A stretch of DNA of 39,858 bases from Candidatus Gottesmanbacteria bacterium (GCA_023245415.1 JAHFKJ010000014.1:1-39858); one strand, 5' to 3'. Positions 26,800 through 36,993 are shown, numbered from the stretch's first letter. The notes: generated by a model not told the origin, from the letters alone. A program made the numbers and translations.

Positions 26800-27372
26800 T
26801 TATAATCCGAGCTCTTCGTGATGATTTTGCATAGCAGAAAGAGAAATTTGGATAAATTCGTGAAGTGGAATTTTTAATTTCTCCTCGCATTGGGCAATTT
26901 GCGTGCGATCAACAGCTTTCGCAAATTCTTTCGTTTTCCATTTTTTGAGTATAGATTCAATTTTGACGCTGGCTATTTTTTTATCAGGCATTACCAGTGT
27001 GACCGCAACAATAAATCCAGTTAATTCATCACAAGTCTCCAATGCCCACTCCATCTTTCCCTCAAGTTCAGCCAGGTAAGTAAACTTGCGATTATGCGAC
27101 ATAAGCGCATGCACAATTGGTCCTTCGGAAATTCCTATTTCTTTTAACCAATTGAGAGTATGTTTAGTATGCTCGTTTGGTTTATCTTTGGTCTCTTCCC
27201 AATCTGCGTCATGAAGTAGTCCCAATACTTCCCATTCTTGAGGATCATATCCAAGTTTTTGTGCTAATGCTTTCATTGTTACTCCAACAGCAAACATATG
27301 CCGGCGCAAGTTTTGATTTAGTGTGTGTTTATGAAGTAATTCTAATGCCTGATCTTTAGTTAACATATTCAA
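26800..27372 (-). CDS. HD-domain phosphohydrolase
   Basis: RRHMFAVGVTMKALAQ; EVLGLLHDADWEE; ALMSHN. Confidence 0.88.
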   Translation of the reverse strand: MNMLTKDQALELLHKHTLNQNLRRHMFAVGVTMKALAQKLGYDPQEWEVLGLLHDADWEETKDKPNEHTKHTLNWLKEIGISEGPIVHALMSHNRKFTYLAELEGKMEWALETCDELTGFIVAVTLVMPDKKIASVKIESILKKWKTKEFAKAVDRTQIAQCEEKLKIPLHEFIQISLSAMQNHHEELGL

Positions 27373-29666
27373 GATACTATTCCCTGAAATTCAACGTTTC
27401 CTCCGCAGTACTTAACTATTTTCTCGACAGATTCCTGAAGTGATCGGTAAACTTGTTCTGGTGTTATATCGAATACTCCATCTACATTGATCCAGATATT
27501 TTTTGTCTTTTCCGTCACCATGGTTCTTTGTGCATCGCGAAAATTAAAGTCAATGTTATATCCCCCAATTTGGTCATAGTAGGCAATCTCCCTAGCCGTA
27601 TATAGTGTAGGTTCCTCGTCCCCCAATAATATTATTTTGTCGCCTTCTTCTGCATAACGCAAAACGGTCGGAAAATTTACTCTATCCGCATCAAAAGCAC
27701 CAACAGACACGCGATGTTTCAGCACAACTAGATTGTACGCATCAACACAGGTATTTATAGAATAAAGTCCTTTTCCGAGCACCACACGACGCAGCAAGGC
27801 CTCTGGTGAAGGCCGGCGCGAATGCCAATCGACACCCATTTCTTTATATAATTTCCGATAACTCACAATTTCCGGAAATTTTCCCATTTGTTCAGTCGTC
27901 AAATTCAAAAGCGATGAAAAAAGTTCCTTCTTTTCTTTCTCTAGATCCGCTTTGGTATGAAGTATTTTGACTCCATTAATTATGGCAATTCCGATAGAAA
28001 TATGCGGATATTTTGTCTTAAGTGTAGAGTCAACCGTAATAAATTGAGGTTTTTGTATAGTTTTTATGTTAAATACATTCTTCTGCGGTTGCTGAGACTT
28101 ATTGAGAAGCAAACGCTCAATTACCATATCAAGTGGAAATTTCTTGAGTAACCAACCGGCCCGAGGACCGTGAGATCTATCAAGCACAACTGTATACAAA
28201 GCTTTAAATGCATCCAAAAGATCAATGTTTAGTGCTTGGGCCAACAGAAAAATTTCTGATTGCAATTTTTCAGGCTCCTTAGCTTGCATCCATATCTTTG
28301 CCAGATCATTTAAAAATTCCCATTGGTTTTCAGATATATTAATTTCATTATATGGTTTTATTGATATTTGATATCGGTATTCATCCGGTGCATATTTACC
28401 TAACCAGATAAATGAATATGTCAATCGTTCTTTTACGATGTTTTTCTCTAAAAGAGTTAGTTTCGCTCCTTTGATTTGTTCAAATCTATCAAGTAATTTC
28501 ACATTTGGCAGTTGGGCGAAATTTGCGACATCGCGAAAGCGAGGTATAAATATTTTTTCTTTTGAATGATTTCCACTAATCTGGGCCATCTCAAAAGCCC
28601 GAGACAAATTTTCATTTGAACCGTTGAAATATGCCTGCCAACACCGGTCGTATTCATCGAACAAATCCGAGATATACATATTCCCTACCGGATCGAAATT
28701 GATCGCCTGATTATAGTCAGTCCGCGTAAATAGAAATCGCAGTAAATAAGGAGGCAAAATTTCTGATATTTCTTTTGCGGATGATCCTAACCCTTTACTC
28801 GATGACATTTTTTTACCTCCGACAAGGAAAAATTCATAAGCCACAGGATAAGGAATTGGGTAGTGAAGAACTTTTTCACATACCAGCTTTGCTACATCAT
28901 GTGACCCGCCGGCACTCATATGATCCTTACCGGCTCCTTCAATCGTCACTCCAATTACTTTCCATTTTACCGGCCATTCTACTTTCCAGGGTAACTTTCC
29001 GGCATATTTCCCATTTCCACTAAAAGGAGAAACTTTCCCTTCTGTTCCACACCCTTTTGTCCAATTTACTGCATCAACGTTGCATACAAATGTCACATCG
29101 TTCCCATCCCAAGCAGATATTTTCGTAGTTGATTCTTTACCACAAGTTGGACATACTACCTGAAACGGGTACCAATTATCGGGCAATTTTTTCTTGTACA
29201 TTTTTTCATATATCTTACGGATTTCAGAAGCATTATCTAAGCACATTTTTACTGCACTATTCATTTTGCCTGATTTGTATATTTCACTCATCCAGATGAT
29301 ATCGGGATAACAACCTATTTTATTAAATACTTTTTTAAATTCTTGTGCATAATACTGACCAAAATGTGCAGATTTTCCATCGGGAGAAGGAATTGTAAAT
29401 AAAGGTTGACCTAAATATTGATTCCAGATTGTCTTATCTAAGTATTGTGGCAAAGCATCCATCGGATCATGATCTTCAAACACATATGTAAAAGTTGCTT
29501 TTTGTCCGGCAGAAACTAAAGCTTTAAATATCAAGTCATGTATGACTATACCTCGCAATGAACCGACATGAATTCTGCCAGATGGCGTTTTCATGTCGTC
29601 TACCCAATACGGTTGGTATTTACCGGAATTTATTATTTTTTTAACTATCTTATCTGCCCAAAACAT
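27369..29666 (-). CDS. lysS: Class I (archaeal-type) lysyl-tRNA synthetase with C-terminal B3/4-like domain
   Basis: TPSGRIHVGSLRG, CPTCGKE, VGGKKMSSSKGLG; C-terminal ~225 aa (YRKLYKEMGVDWHSRRPSPEALLRRVVLGKGLYSINTCVDAYNLV) B3/4-like. Confidence 0.92.
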   Translation of the reverse strand: MFWADKIVKKIINSGKYQPYWVDDMKTPSGRIHVGSLRGIVIHDLIFKALVSAGQKATFTYVFEDHDPMDALPQYLDKTIWNQYLGQPLFTIPSPDGKSAHFGQYYAQEFKKVFNKIGCYPDIIWMSEIYKSGKMNSAVKMCLDNASEIRKIYEKMYKKKLPDNWYPFQVVCPTCGKESTTKISAWDGNDVTFVCNVDAVNWTKGCGTEGKVSPFSGNGKYAGKLPWKVEWPVKWKVIGVTIEGAGKDHMSAGGSHDVAKLVCEKVLHYPIPYPVAYEFFLVGGKKMSSSKGLGSSAKEISEILPPYLLRFLFTRTDYNQAINFDPVGNMYISDLFDEYDRCWQAYFNGSNENLSRAFEMAQISGNHSKEKIFIPRFRDVANFAQLPNVKLLDRFEQIKGAKLTLLEKNIVKERLTYSFIWLGKYAPDEYRYQISIKPYNEINISENQWEFLNDLAKIWMQAKEPEKLQSEIFLLAQALNIDLLDAFKALYTVVLDRSHGPRAGWLLKKFPLDMVIERLLLNKSQQPQKNVFNIKTIQKPQFITVDSTLKTKYPHISIGIAIINGVKILHTKADLEKEKKELFSSLLNLTTEQMGKFPEIVSYRKLYKEMGVDWHSRRPSPEALLRRVVLGKGLYSINTCVDAYNLVVLKHRVSVGAFDADRVNFPTVLRYAEEGDKIILLGDEEPTLYTAREIAYYDQIGGYNIDFNFRDAQRTMVTEKTKNIWINVDGVFDITPEQVYRSLQESVEKIVKYCGGNVEFQGIVS

Positions 29667-29754
29667 ACGCTTGTTGTGATATTAGCTCTTATTATAATAG
29701 TATTTTGAACTATTCGCATAGTTTTAAATAAAATTTACAGATATTTTAAATCAT

Positions 29755-29781
29755 TAAAAAACCCCTCTTCTGGAGGGGTGT
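29755..29781 (-). terminator. Intrinsic terminator downstream of greA
   Basis: Minus strand ACCCCTCCAGAAGAGGGGTTTTTT. Confidence 0.85.
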
Positions 29782-29867
29782 TCGTGGCTCTTTTCAAACT
29801 ATTTCACGCAATAAACTCCCCCCTTATTAAGGATAGTTTTTTGAATTTTTTGCTTATTAGATTCATA

Positions 29868-30335
29868 TTATTCAATACTGACTATTTTATACTTAAGTTT
29901 CCCTACAGGAGCTTCCACTTCAATTTCCTCTCCGACTTTTTTACCTAAAAGGGCTTTTCCTAACGGAGAGGAGTGGGATATCTTTTTTTCTTTTGGATTT
30001 GCTTCCCATTCTCCAACTATTGTATACATATCCCTTTTACCGTTACTGTGCAGTTCTACTTTGCACCCTACATCCACAACAATTTTTGAGTGCTTAGAAG
30101 ATATGAGCTTGGCTTTGTGAAGAATTTCTTCCAATTCTTGAATACGACCGTCAATAAAAGATAGATCTTCACGAGCCGCCGCGTATTCACTATTTTCGGA
30201 TAAATCTCCTTGTTCACGTGCAGCAGCGATTCTTTTCACAGCTTCTGCTCGCTTATCACTAACTAAAACATCATATTCTTTTTTTAATTCTTCAAGTCCT
30301 TCTTTTGTCAACAATACATCACTTTGATTATTCAT
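29868..30335 (-). CDS. greA: Transcription elongation factor GreA
   Basis: LTKEGLEELKKEYDVL; RIAAAREQGDLSENSEYAAAREDLSFIDGRI; SPLGKALLGKKVGEEIEVEAP. Confidence 0.97.
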   Translation of the reverse strand: MNNQSDVLLTKEGLEELKKEYDVLVSDKRAEAVKRIAAAREQGDLSENSEYAAAREDLSFIDGRIQELEEILHKAKLISSKHSKIVVDVGCKVELHSNGKRDMYTIVGEWEANPKEKKISHSSPLGKALLGKKVGEEIEVEAPVGKLKYKIVSIE

Positions 30336-30375
30336 AAAAAAATTCCTTCTTCTTTTATTGTGAAGAGTAATTAAT

Positions 30376-30414
30376 AAAAACAGCCCCGATTAAATATCCG
30401 TGGGGCTTTTTATG
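30376..30414 (-). terminator. Terminator-like hairpin in the greA 5' leader
   Basis: Minus strand AGCCCC-ACGGATATTTAATC-GGGGCT followed by GTTTTTATT, upstream of the greA ATG. Confidence 0.7.
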
Positions 30415-30441
30415 TCTGTTTACTTTACCAAGGCGACAGTC

Positions 30442-30469
30442 AGTATATCAAGCCTATTTTTCTTGTCAA
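30442..30469 (-). promoter_or_regulatory. Candidate greA promoter
   Basis: Minus strand TTGACA - 16 nt - TATACT. Confidence 0.6.
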
Positions 30470-30492
30470 GTGAGGTGTATTTATCCTATAAT
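30463..30492 (+). promoter_or_regulatory. Candidate tRNA-Glu promoter
   Basis: TTGTCA (30463-30468), 18 nt, TATAAT (30487-30492); -35 overlaps the divergent -35. Confidence 0.6.
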
Positions 30493-30635
30493 CACATATA
30501 CCTATAGATACTCATCGGAACATTAAAGTTGCACGCATTCAAAAATAGGCACGTACGTCTCGTAATCCAAAACAATTGGATCCATGTCTACGATTGTGTG
30601 TATAACATAGACGTAGTAATCATAATTAAGTTAGA

Positions 30636-30709
30636 GCCGCCATCGTCTAGAGGTCTAGGACGTCAGGTTCTCAACCTGAAAATCGCGGGTTCGAATCCCG
30701 CTGGCGGTA
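30636..30709 (+). tRNA. tRNA-Glu (anticodon CTC)
   Basis: Acceptor GCCGCCA/TGGCGGT, anticodon arm TCAGG-TTCTCAA-CCTGA, T arm GCGGG-TTCGAAT-CCCGC, discriminator A; no encoded CCA. Confidence 0.95.
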
Positions 30710-30929
30710 CAAACGCATTGGGAACGGAATACAAGTCAACCAACAAATCACCTGCATCATTTACGGTACGCGATTGATTACTTCTAAATATCATATCTGA
30801 ACCAGGAATAAGATTAGTTGCTGATGAAAACGATGACTGTGTAACTCGTAAAAATTCTCAACCTCCACAGCTTTTTAGCTGATACTATACCAATTGACTT
30901 TGTTAAACATCTTATTGAAAATATGACCC

Positions 30930-31868
30930 ATGAGTTACTATACAAAAAAGCGCAAAAGCAACTGGATTATTCATATACTTCTAACCTGGTCATTAGTAAT
31001 CTTCACCATAAATACCTGGCTGTTTTTGTCAGATAGGTTTCTTATCACTTCTCCTACTCAAGAAACGGTCAAGATTCATAATGAAAACAATTTAGCGGTT
31101 TTAAAATCCCAATCAAAAGATTTCAATGAATTATCTCAGTCAATTAAATCATATCTTGATAAACAAAAAGGTGTTTATTCAGTATATGTTTACGATATAA
31201 ATAAAAACCAAAGCCTCGGCATTCATGAAGCTACGATCTATACCGCTGCTTCTATAAATAAAATACCCATATTAGCTGCGCTTTATTACGAAACACAACG
31301 AGGTGTAATTGATCTTGATAAACGGATTACAATACAGCAAAGTGATTTGCAGGATTATGGCACCGGTATTTTGCGCAATGAAGGACCCGGAGGTGTTTAT
31401 TCATTCAAAACTCTTGCCCAGTTTATGATGGAAAAAAGCGATAATACCGCAGCCTTTATCATAACTCAAACTGTAGGCGACGCAAGAATCCAGGAACTCA
31501 TAAATAGCTGGAATATGCTTCAAACTGATTTTGAAAATAATAAAACTTCAAATAAAGACATGGCTGCATTACTTATTAAGATGTACCAGGGAAAAATAGC
31601 AAACCAGGCACTTTCTCAAGAAATGATAGGCTTTTTAGATAATAGTGACTTTGAAAATAGATTACCTCGATTACTTCCTAAAGACGTTAAAATCTATCAT
31701 AAAATCGGAAATGAAACTGGGTTTGTACACGATGTCGGCATTGTCGCATTACCCAATAGTCCTTATTATATTGGAGTTTTAAGCAGTGAAATTACTGTTG
31801 AAGAAGAAGCTGAAGAAACTATTGCTCAAATTTCGAAGTTAACTTACGATTTTATGATCAATCGTTAG
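30930..31868 (+). CDS. Membrane-anchored class A beta-lactamase-like serine hydrolase
   Basis: N-terminal TM; AASINKIPILAALYYE (SxxK); MEKSDNTAAFII (SDN); YHKIGNETGFVHDVGIV. Confidence 0.88.
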   Translation: MSYYTKKRKSNWIIHILLTWSLVIFTINTWLFLSDRFLITSPTQETVKIHNENNLAVLKSQSKDFNELSQSIKSYLDKQKGVYSVYVYDINKNQSLGIHEATIYTAASINKIPILAALYYETQRGVIDLDKRITIQQSDLQDYGTGILRNEGPGGVYSFKTLAQFMMEKSDNTAAFIITQTVGDARIQELINSWNMLQTDFENNKTSNKDMAALLIKMYQGKIANQALSQEMIGFLDNSDFENRLPRLLPKDVKIYHKIGNETGFVHDVGIVALPNSPYYIGVLSSEITVEEEAEETIAQISKLTYDFMINR

Positions 31869-31872
31869 TATT

Positions 31873-34272
31873 TTAATAACGGCTTTTCAAAGGTTTTACA
31901 AGAGCAATTTTAAGTACTTCGTCAATATTTTCTACAAATTCGAATTTTAATTCTTTTAAAACATAATCCGGTATATCTTCCAGATCTTTTTTATTTTCCT
32001 TCGGCAATAATACCGTAGTTAATTGTGCCCGATGCGCCGCAATAATTTTTTCCTTTACTCCACCGATTTCCAAAACTCTCCCCCGTAAAGTTACTTCACC
32101 TGTCATGCCTATAAATCGGTTTACAGGAATTTTCGTAAGTGCTGAAACAAGCGCAGTTGTAATTGCGATACCGGCACTCGGACCATCTTTTGGCACTGCT
32201 CCTTCCGGAACGTGAACATGCACATCAGTTGTTTCGTAAAATTTTTCGGGAATTCCCAACATTTGCCATCGACTTCTAACGTAAGAAAGCGCTGCGTGAC
32301 AAGACTCTTTCATCACATCACCTAAATGTCCAGTCAATGTCAAATGTCCTTTACCCGGCATCAGCGCCACCTCAATAAACAGAATATCTCCACCTGCTTC
32401 CGTCCAGGCCAAACCTGTAGACATACCGGCTTCATCTTTCTTTTCTCTGAAATAAGACGTGAATTTGGCCGGTCCCAAATATTTTTGCAGATTTAAACTT
32501 GATACCTTCGTTAATCCTTTTTTTCCTTCGGCAATTAACTTCGCGATTTTTCTGAAAATTGTAGATATTTCCCTTTCAAGACTGCGTACACCTGCTTCCC
32601 GCGTATACTTGCGAATTATTTCTTTAACTGCTTCATCAGTTATTTGTGCTAGTTCTGTATTTAAACCATTGTTTTCCAACTGTTTTTTAATCAAAAAGTC
32701 ATCGGCGATGTGAAATTTTTCATCTTCTGTATAACCTGGAAAATGAATTATTTCTAGTCTATCCCTAAGTGCTGGTGGAATTGTATCTAATATGTTGCAG
32801 GTCGTAATAAAGAAAACGTCCGACAAATCAAAGGGAACTTCCAAATAATGATCCGAGAAAGCATGATTTTGTTCCGGATCTAATGCTTCAAGAAGCGCCG
32901 AAGACGGATCACCTCGAAAGTCTGTACCAACTTTATCAATTTCATCAAGCATAAAAACTGGATTTTTAGTACCCGCCTGTTTTACGCCTTGAATTATTCT
33001 TCCCGGTAAAGCTCCTACATATGTACGTCTATGACCTCTGATTTCAGCTTCGTCACGAATTCCACCTAACGAAACTTTGACAAACTTGCGTCCCAAAGAA
33101 TTGGCAATAGATTTACCCAATGATGTCTTTCCAACACCTGGCGGTCCTACAAAACACAATATTGTTGGACTAGATACCTGCTTTTTAACTTCTTTTTTGT
33201 CTTTTGTCTGAGTATCTGAACTTTTTTCTTTTGCGGATTCAGTTTTTAATTTCATAACAGCTAAATACTCAACTATCCTCTCCTTCATTTTCTTTAGTCC
33301 ATAATGTTCATCATCAAGAATCTTTTGAGCGCTTTTGATATCGACATTGTTATCACTTTTGATACTCCAAGGTAACTCTACTAACCAATCCAAATAGGTT
33401 CGTACATATGAGGCTTCGGGGTTATATTGCGACATTTGGGTTAAACGCCGTAATTCCTTTTCAGCTTTATCCTCCGTCTCAGGAGACATTTTTGCATCTT
33501 TAATTTTTTGGGATAAAAGTTTAGTTTCTTTATTATCATCCTCACCTAATTCTTTCTCTATAGTTTTTAACCGTTCCCTAAGCACTGACTCTCTAACGCT
33601 CTTGTCAAATCGTTCCTGGGTTTTCGTAGATATTTTACGTTCCAGCTCCAGTATTTTGACTTCATGAGCCAACAACATGTCGACTTTTTCAAGTCTTGCT
33701 TTAACATCAGTAATTTCAAGTAATTCCTGTTTTTCAGAAGGTTTTATATCAAGAATATTTCCTACTTGATTTGCCAGTTCCGGAGGAGGAGGGGAAGACA
33801 TTATATTCATAAAAATTAAAAAATCCACAGATTTACCTAAGTTAACAGCTTTCCTGAGTTCATTGATTATGTGATTTGATAAAGCTTTAATTTGATCAGT
33901 AATTTCACCTGTATCAGGTGCAGAAACAACTTTGCCTAAGAAGTAAGGTTCAAAAACGGTAACTTCTTCAATTCTTACTCGCTCCAGCCCGCGAACTAAG
34001 GCATTAATCTCACCCTCATGCTTGAACATCCGTTCAATCTCTGCTCTCGTTCCAATATTAAATAAATCTTTAGGAGATGGATCATTTACGTTAGGATTTT
34101 TCTGCATCACGAGTATTACTTGTCTATTGAATGTAGCTGAAGCCTCAATCGCTGAAACTGATCTTTGTCGGCCAAATGTAAGCACTACTTCAGTGCCAGG
34201 AAATACTACGCCATCACGAATAGGAATAATAGGTATTAACTCTTGAGATTTTGGTATAATTTGTTCAACCAT
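31873..34272 (-). CDS. lon: Lon ATP-dependent protease
   Basis: CFVGPPGVGKTSLGKSIA Walker A; FMLDEIDKVG; VPEGAVPKDGPSAGIAITTAL catalytic Ser; MTGEVTLRGRVLEIGGVKEKIIAAHRA. Confidence 0.98.
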   Translation of the reverse strand: MVEQIIPKSQELIPIIPIRDGVVFPGTEVVLTFGRQRSVSAIEASATFNRQVILVMQKNPNVNDPSPKDLFNIGTRAEIERMFKHEGEINALVRGLERVRIEEVTVFEPYFLGKVVSAPDTGEITDQIKALSNHIINELRKAVNLGKSVDFLIFMNIMSSPPPPELANQVGNILDIKPSEKQELLEITDVKARLEKVDMLLAHEVKILELERKISTKTQERFDKSVRESVLRERLKTIEKELGEDDNKETKLLSQKIKDAKMSPETEDKAEKELRRLTQMSQYNPEASYVRTYLDWLVELPWSIKSDNNVDIKSAQKILDDEHYGLKKMKERIVEYLAVMKLKTESAKEKSSDTQTKDKKEVKKQVSSPTILCFVGPPGVGKTSLGKSIANSLGRKFVKVSLGGIRDEAEIRGHRRTYVGALPGRIIQGVKQAGTKNPVFMLDEIDKVGTDFRGDPSSALLEALDPEQNHAFSDHYLEVPFDLSDVFFITTCNILDTIPPALRDRLEIIHFPGYTEDEKFHIADDFLIKKQLENNGLNTELAQITDEAVKEIIRKYTREAGVRSLEREISTIFRKIAKLIAEGKKGLTKVSSLNLQKYLGPAKFTSYFREKKDEAGMSTGLAWTEAGGDILFIEVALMPGKGHLTLTGHLGDVMKESCHAALSYVRSRWQMLGIPEKFYETTDVHVHVPEGAVPKDGPSAGIAITTALVSALTKIPVNRFIGMTGEVTLRGRVLEIGGVKEKIIAAHRAQLTTVLLPKENKKDLEDIPDYVLKELKFEFVENIDEVLKIALVKPLKSRY

Positions 34273-34277
34273 AGGTT

Positions 34278-34304
34278 TTAGCAGTCTATCATATACAGTG
34301 CTAA
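34278..34304. promoter_or_regulatory. CIRCE-like (HrcA operator) element upstream of lon
   Basis: TTAGCAGTC-N9-CAGTGCTAA versus CIRCE TTAGCACTC-N9-GAGTGCTAA: 16/18 positions, exact spacing. Confidence 0.75.
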
Positions 34305-34316
34305 AATGTCAAAGCA

Positions 34317-35171
34317 TCAAACTAAGTCATCTATAAGACTTTCTAAATTTTGATAGTTTAAATCTTGCTCAACTAACGATTTTACATCTAATTGAGGGGT
34401 TTGTTCTTCGTATGTTGGCTTTTCAACTTTATAAAACACACCAGTCGGAACTTTTGGTCCCCATTCAAGCGCTTTTTCAAAGGCTTTGGCACGATTTTCT
34501 ACATCATGATTCTCGTCAAGATCGTATATATGCTGTCTATACCAGGCATAGGTATTTACATGATTAAACGTCACACAAGGCTGTAAAATATCAATAAATG
34601 CAAAGCCTGGGTGATTCAATCCTTCAAGTATCAGTTTTGAAAGCTTTGGTATATCTCCTGCAAATCCGCGAGCCACAAATGTAGCACCAGCCGCTAAGGC
34701 GATCGCAATTGGATTAACCGCTTCTTCTAGAACTCCGGAAGGTGTTGATTTAGTTTTGAAGGATTTTGGTGCAGTTGGCGCTGTCTGACCGGTAGTTAAA
34801 CCATATACCTGATTATCGTGAACGAGCATCGTTGCTTTAACATTACGTCGGGCAATGTGCACCAGATGATTGGTGCCTTCCCCAAACGTATCCCCATCTC
34901 CAGCTACAATGATTACGGGCAACTTATGGTTCCCTAGACGAATTCCCTGGGCTACTGGTATTGGCCGACCGTGTAGTGTTTCTATGGCATATGACTTCAC
35001 AAAATTTACCATGTGTCCATGACAACCAATTCCATATACCAAACAAAAATCTGTAGGACCCCAGCCTTTTTCTACAAGCGCATTTTTAAGCGATCCCCAA
35101 ATCCCAAAATCACCACATCCCGGACACCAATTTGGCATAAACGCAGTTTTAAAATCAGCAATTGTTGACAT
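34317..35171 (-). CDS. 2-oxoacid:ferredoxin oxidoreductase, beta (TPP) subunit
   Basis: PNWCPGCGDFGIWGSLKNAL; GIGCHGHM; GDGDTFGEGTNHLVHIARRN. Confidence 0.93.
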   Translation of the reverse strand: MSTIADFKTAFMPNWCPGCGDFGIWGSLKNALVEKGWGPTDFCLVYGIGCHGHMVNFVKSYAIETLHGRPIPVAQGIRLGNHKLPVIIVAGDGDTFGEGTNHLVHIARRNVKATMLVHDNQVYGLTTGQTAPTAPKSFKTKSTPSGVLEEAVNPIAIALAAGATFVARGFAGDIPKLSKLILEGLNHPGFAFIDILQPCVTFNHVNTYAWYRQHIYDLDENHDVENRAKAFEKALEWGPKVPTGVFYKVEKPTYEEQTPQLDVKSLVEQDLNYQNLESLIDDLV

Positions 35172-35247
35172 ACATGTAATGATATTACGATACAAAGATA
35201 CTTAGATATTAAGAAGAAACAATAAAATATTGTATTATCTTAACACG

Positions 35248-36993
35248 CTAATAACTGAGTATCTCTTCAATTATTTCACTCGGAAAAAAGGGTCGGCCAT
35301 CATATTTGTTGATTTTATCTTTAATAGTTATTCCTGTTTTTAATAAAATCCAGTCAGCCATTGGAGAATTATGGTTGCCTTCGATATCAACTATATGTTT
35401 AGCCTTAGACAATAAGGCCTTAAGTGAATCTACCGGAAAAGGATTAATCCAGGAAATCTGAATATAATTTACCAGTCCTTTTTGTCCTGCAAGATCTAAT
35501 TGTCTCATTGCCTCAAGTACTACTCCTTTAGTTGATCCCCAACCAACAAGCGTATGTTTAGCGTCTGGATCACCATACAGAATAACATCGCGGTCTTCCT
35601 TTTGGGCTGCAATAAGCTTTTTCATCCGTTTTTCAATCATGGATTTTGTCACTCTAGCTTCTTCAGTTGAGTAACCAAACTCGTCATGTTCATCAGAATT
35701 GGAATGAAAAATGCCATTTTTACGTCCAGGTATTGGCCGTGGAGATATACCATCTTCAGTAAGCAGATACCGTTTAACCTCCTCTTGAGCTGATTGTTCT
35801 GCCTCAGTCATGATTTTTCCGCGTTCAATTGGTATTTTTTTCTGGAAATGGTCAAAATCAATACTAAAATATGATTCGCAGATGTATTTATCAACAAGAA
35901 CAACAACAGGCGTCTGGTATTTGTCGGCCAAATTAAAAGCTACTTGGGTCAGATAATATGCTTCCTCGATATCACCTGGAGCAAGCACTAGGCGCGGAAA
36001 TTCTCCCTGAGAAGCATTTAGGACAAAATGAAGATCGCCTTGAGTAGTCCAAGTAGGCAGACCGGTCGCAGGTCCCGGTCTTTGGCCATAAATTATTACT
36101 ACTGGCTGTTCAATCATTCCGGCTAGTGATACTCCCTCAGTCATTAAACAAAAACCGCCTCCGGATGTGGCTACCATAGACCGTACACCCGCAAATGAAG
36201 CTCCTATTGCCATGTTTATACCGGCAATTTCATCTTCAGGTTGTTTATAGACATAACCTACCTTCTCAGCCTTGTCTGCCATGTAAAATAAAAGGCCGTT
36301 TATGGGAGTCATGGGATATGCAGCAATAAACTTCATTCCAGCTGCGATTGAACCTAGGCCTATTGCTTCATTTCCTGTCAATACTACTTGTTTTTGGGAT
36401 TTCATCTTAGGCTTTAGTTTCTTATAGTAACCGTGGGGGTGGTATGATTGAATGTAATCATAACCTGCTTGAGCTAACTTAATATTTGTATCAATTATTT
36501 CCTGACCCTTAGATTTAAACTGATCTTCGATAACTCTTTTAAGATAAGAAAAATCGTAATCCACAAGTGCTACTGTTGCACCAAGGGCAACGGTATTTCG
36601 CATAAGCACGTCACCGCCTAATTCTTTGGTGAGTTTCATAAGAGGTACTGCAAATAGCGAAACTTTTCTGGAGAAGTCATTCTCTTTCACATCAAAACTC
36701 TCATTATCGTATATGATTCCTGCGTTATCGGTCACTTCGGATTTGTGAATGTCGATTGTTTCACGGTTTAATGCGACTAAAATATCCACAACGTCATCTG
36801 TTGCGAAAATTTCATGACTTGCAACACGGACTAAAATAACGTTATGTCCTCCGCGAATAAGTGACGGATAATCATTGATGGATATTGCTTTTAAACCTCC
36901 ACGGGAAAATGTCCGAATTAGAAGAAGACCTGAAGCCATTATTCCAAACCCTGCTTCTCCACCGACTTTGATAGTTAAACTTACATTATCCAT
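35248..36993 (-). CDS. 2-oxoacid:ferredoxin oxidoreductase, fused gamma-alpha subunit
   Basis: VGGEAGFGIMASGLLL gamma domain; GNEAIGLGSIAAGMKFIAAYPMTPINGLL alpha domain; ATSGGGFCLMTEGVSLAG. Confidence 0.93.
   Translation of the reverse strand: MDNVSLTIKVGGEAGFGIMASGLLLIRTFSRGGLKAISINDYPSLIRGGHNVILVRVASHEIFATDDVVDILVALNRETIDIHKSEVTDNAGIIYDNESFDVKENDFSRKVSLFAVPLMKLTKELGGDVLMRNTVALGATVALVDYDFSYLKRVIEDQFKSKGQEIIDTNIKLAQAGYDYIQSYHPHGYYKKLKPKMKSQKQVVLTGNEAIGLGSIAAGMKFIAAYPMTPINGLLFYMADKAEKVGYVYKQPEDEIAGINMAIGASFAGVRSMVATSGGGFCLMTEGVSLAGMIEQPVVIIYGQRPGPATGLPTWTTQGDLHFVLNASQGEFPRLVLAPGDIEEAYYLTQVAFNLADKYQTPVVVLVDKYICESYFSIDFDHFQKKIPIERGKIMTEAEQSAQEEVKRYLLTEDGISPRPIPGRKNGIFHSNSDEHDEFGYSTEEARVTKSMIEKRMKKLIAAQKEDRDVILYGDPDAKHTLVGWGSTKGVVLEAMRQLDLAGQKGLVNYIQISWINPFPVDSLKALLSKAKHIVDIEGNHNSPMADWILLKTGITIKDKINKYDGRPFFPSEIIEEILSY

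Noticed and set aside
30529-30777. 82-aa plus-strand ORF
   Set aside because: Runs straight through the tRNA-Glu gene
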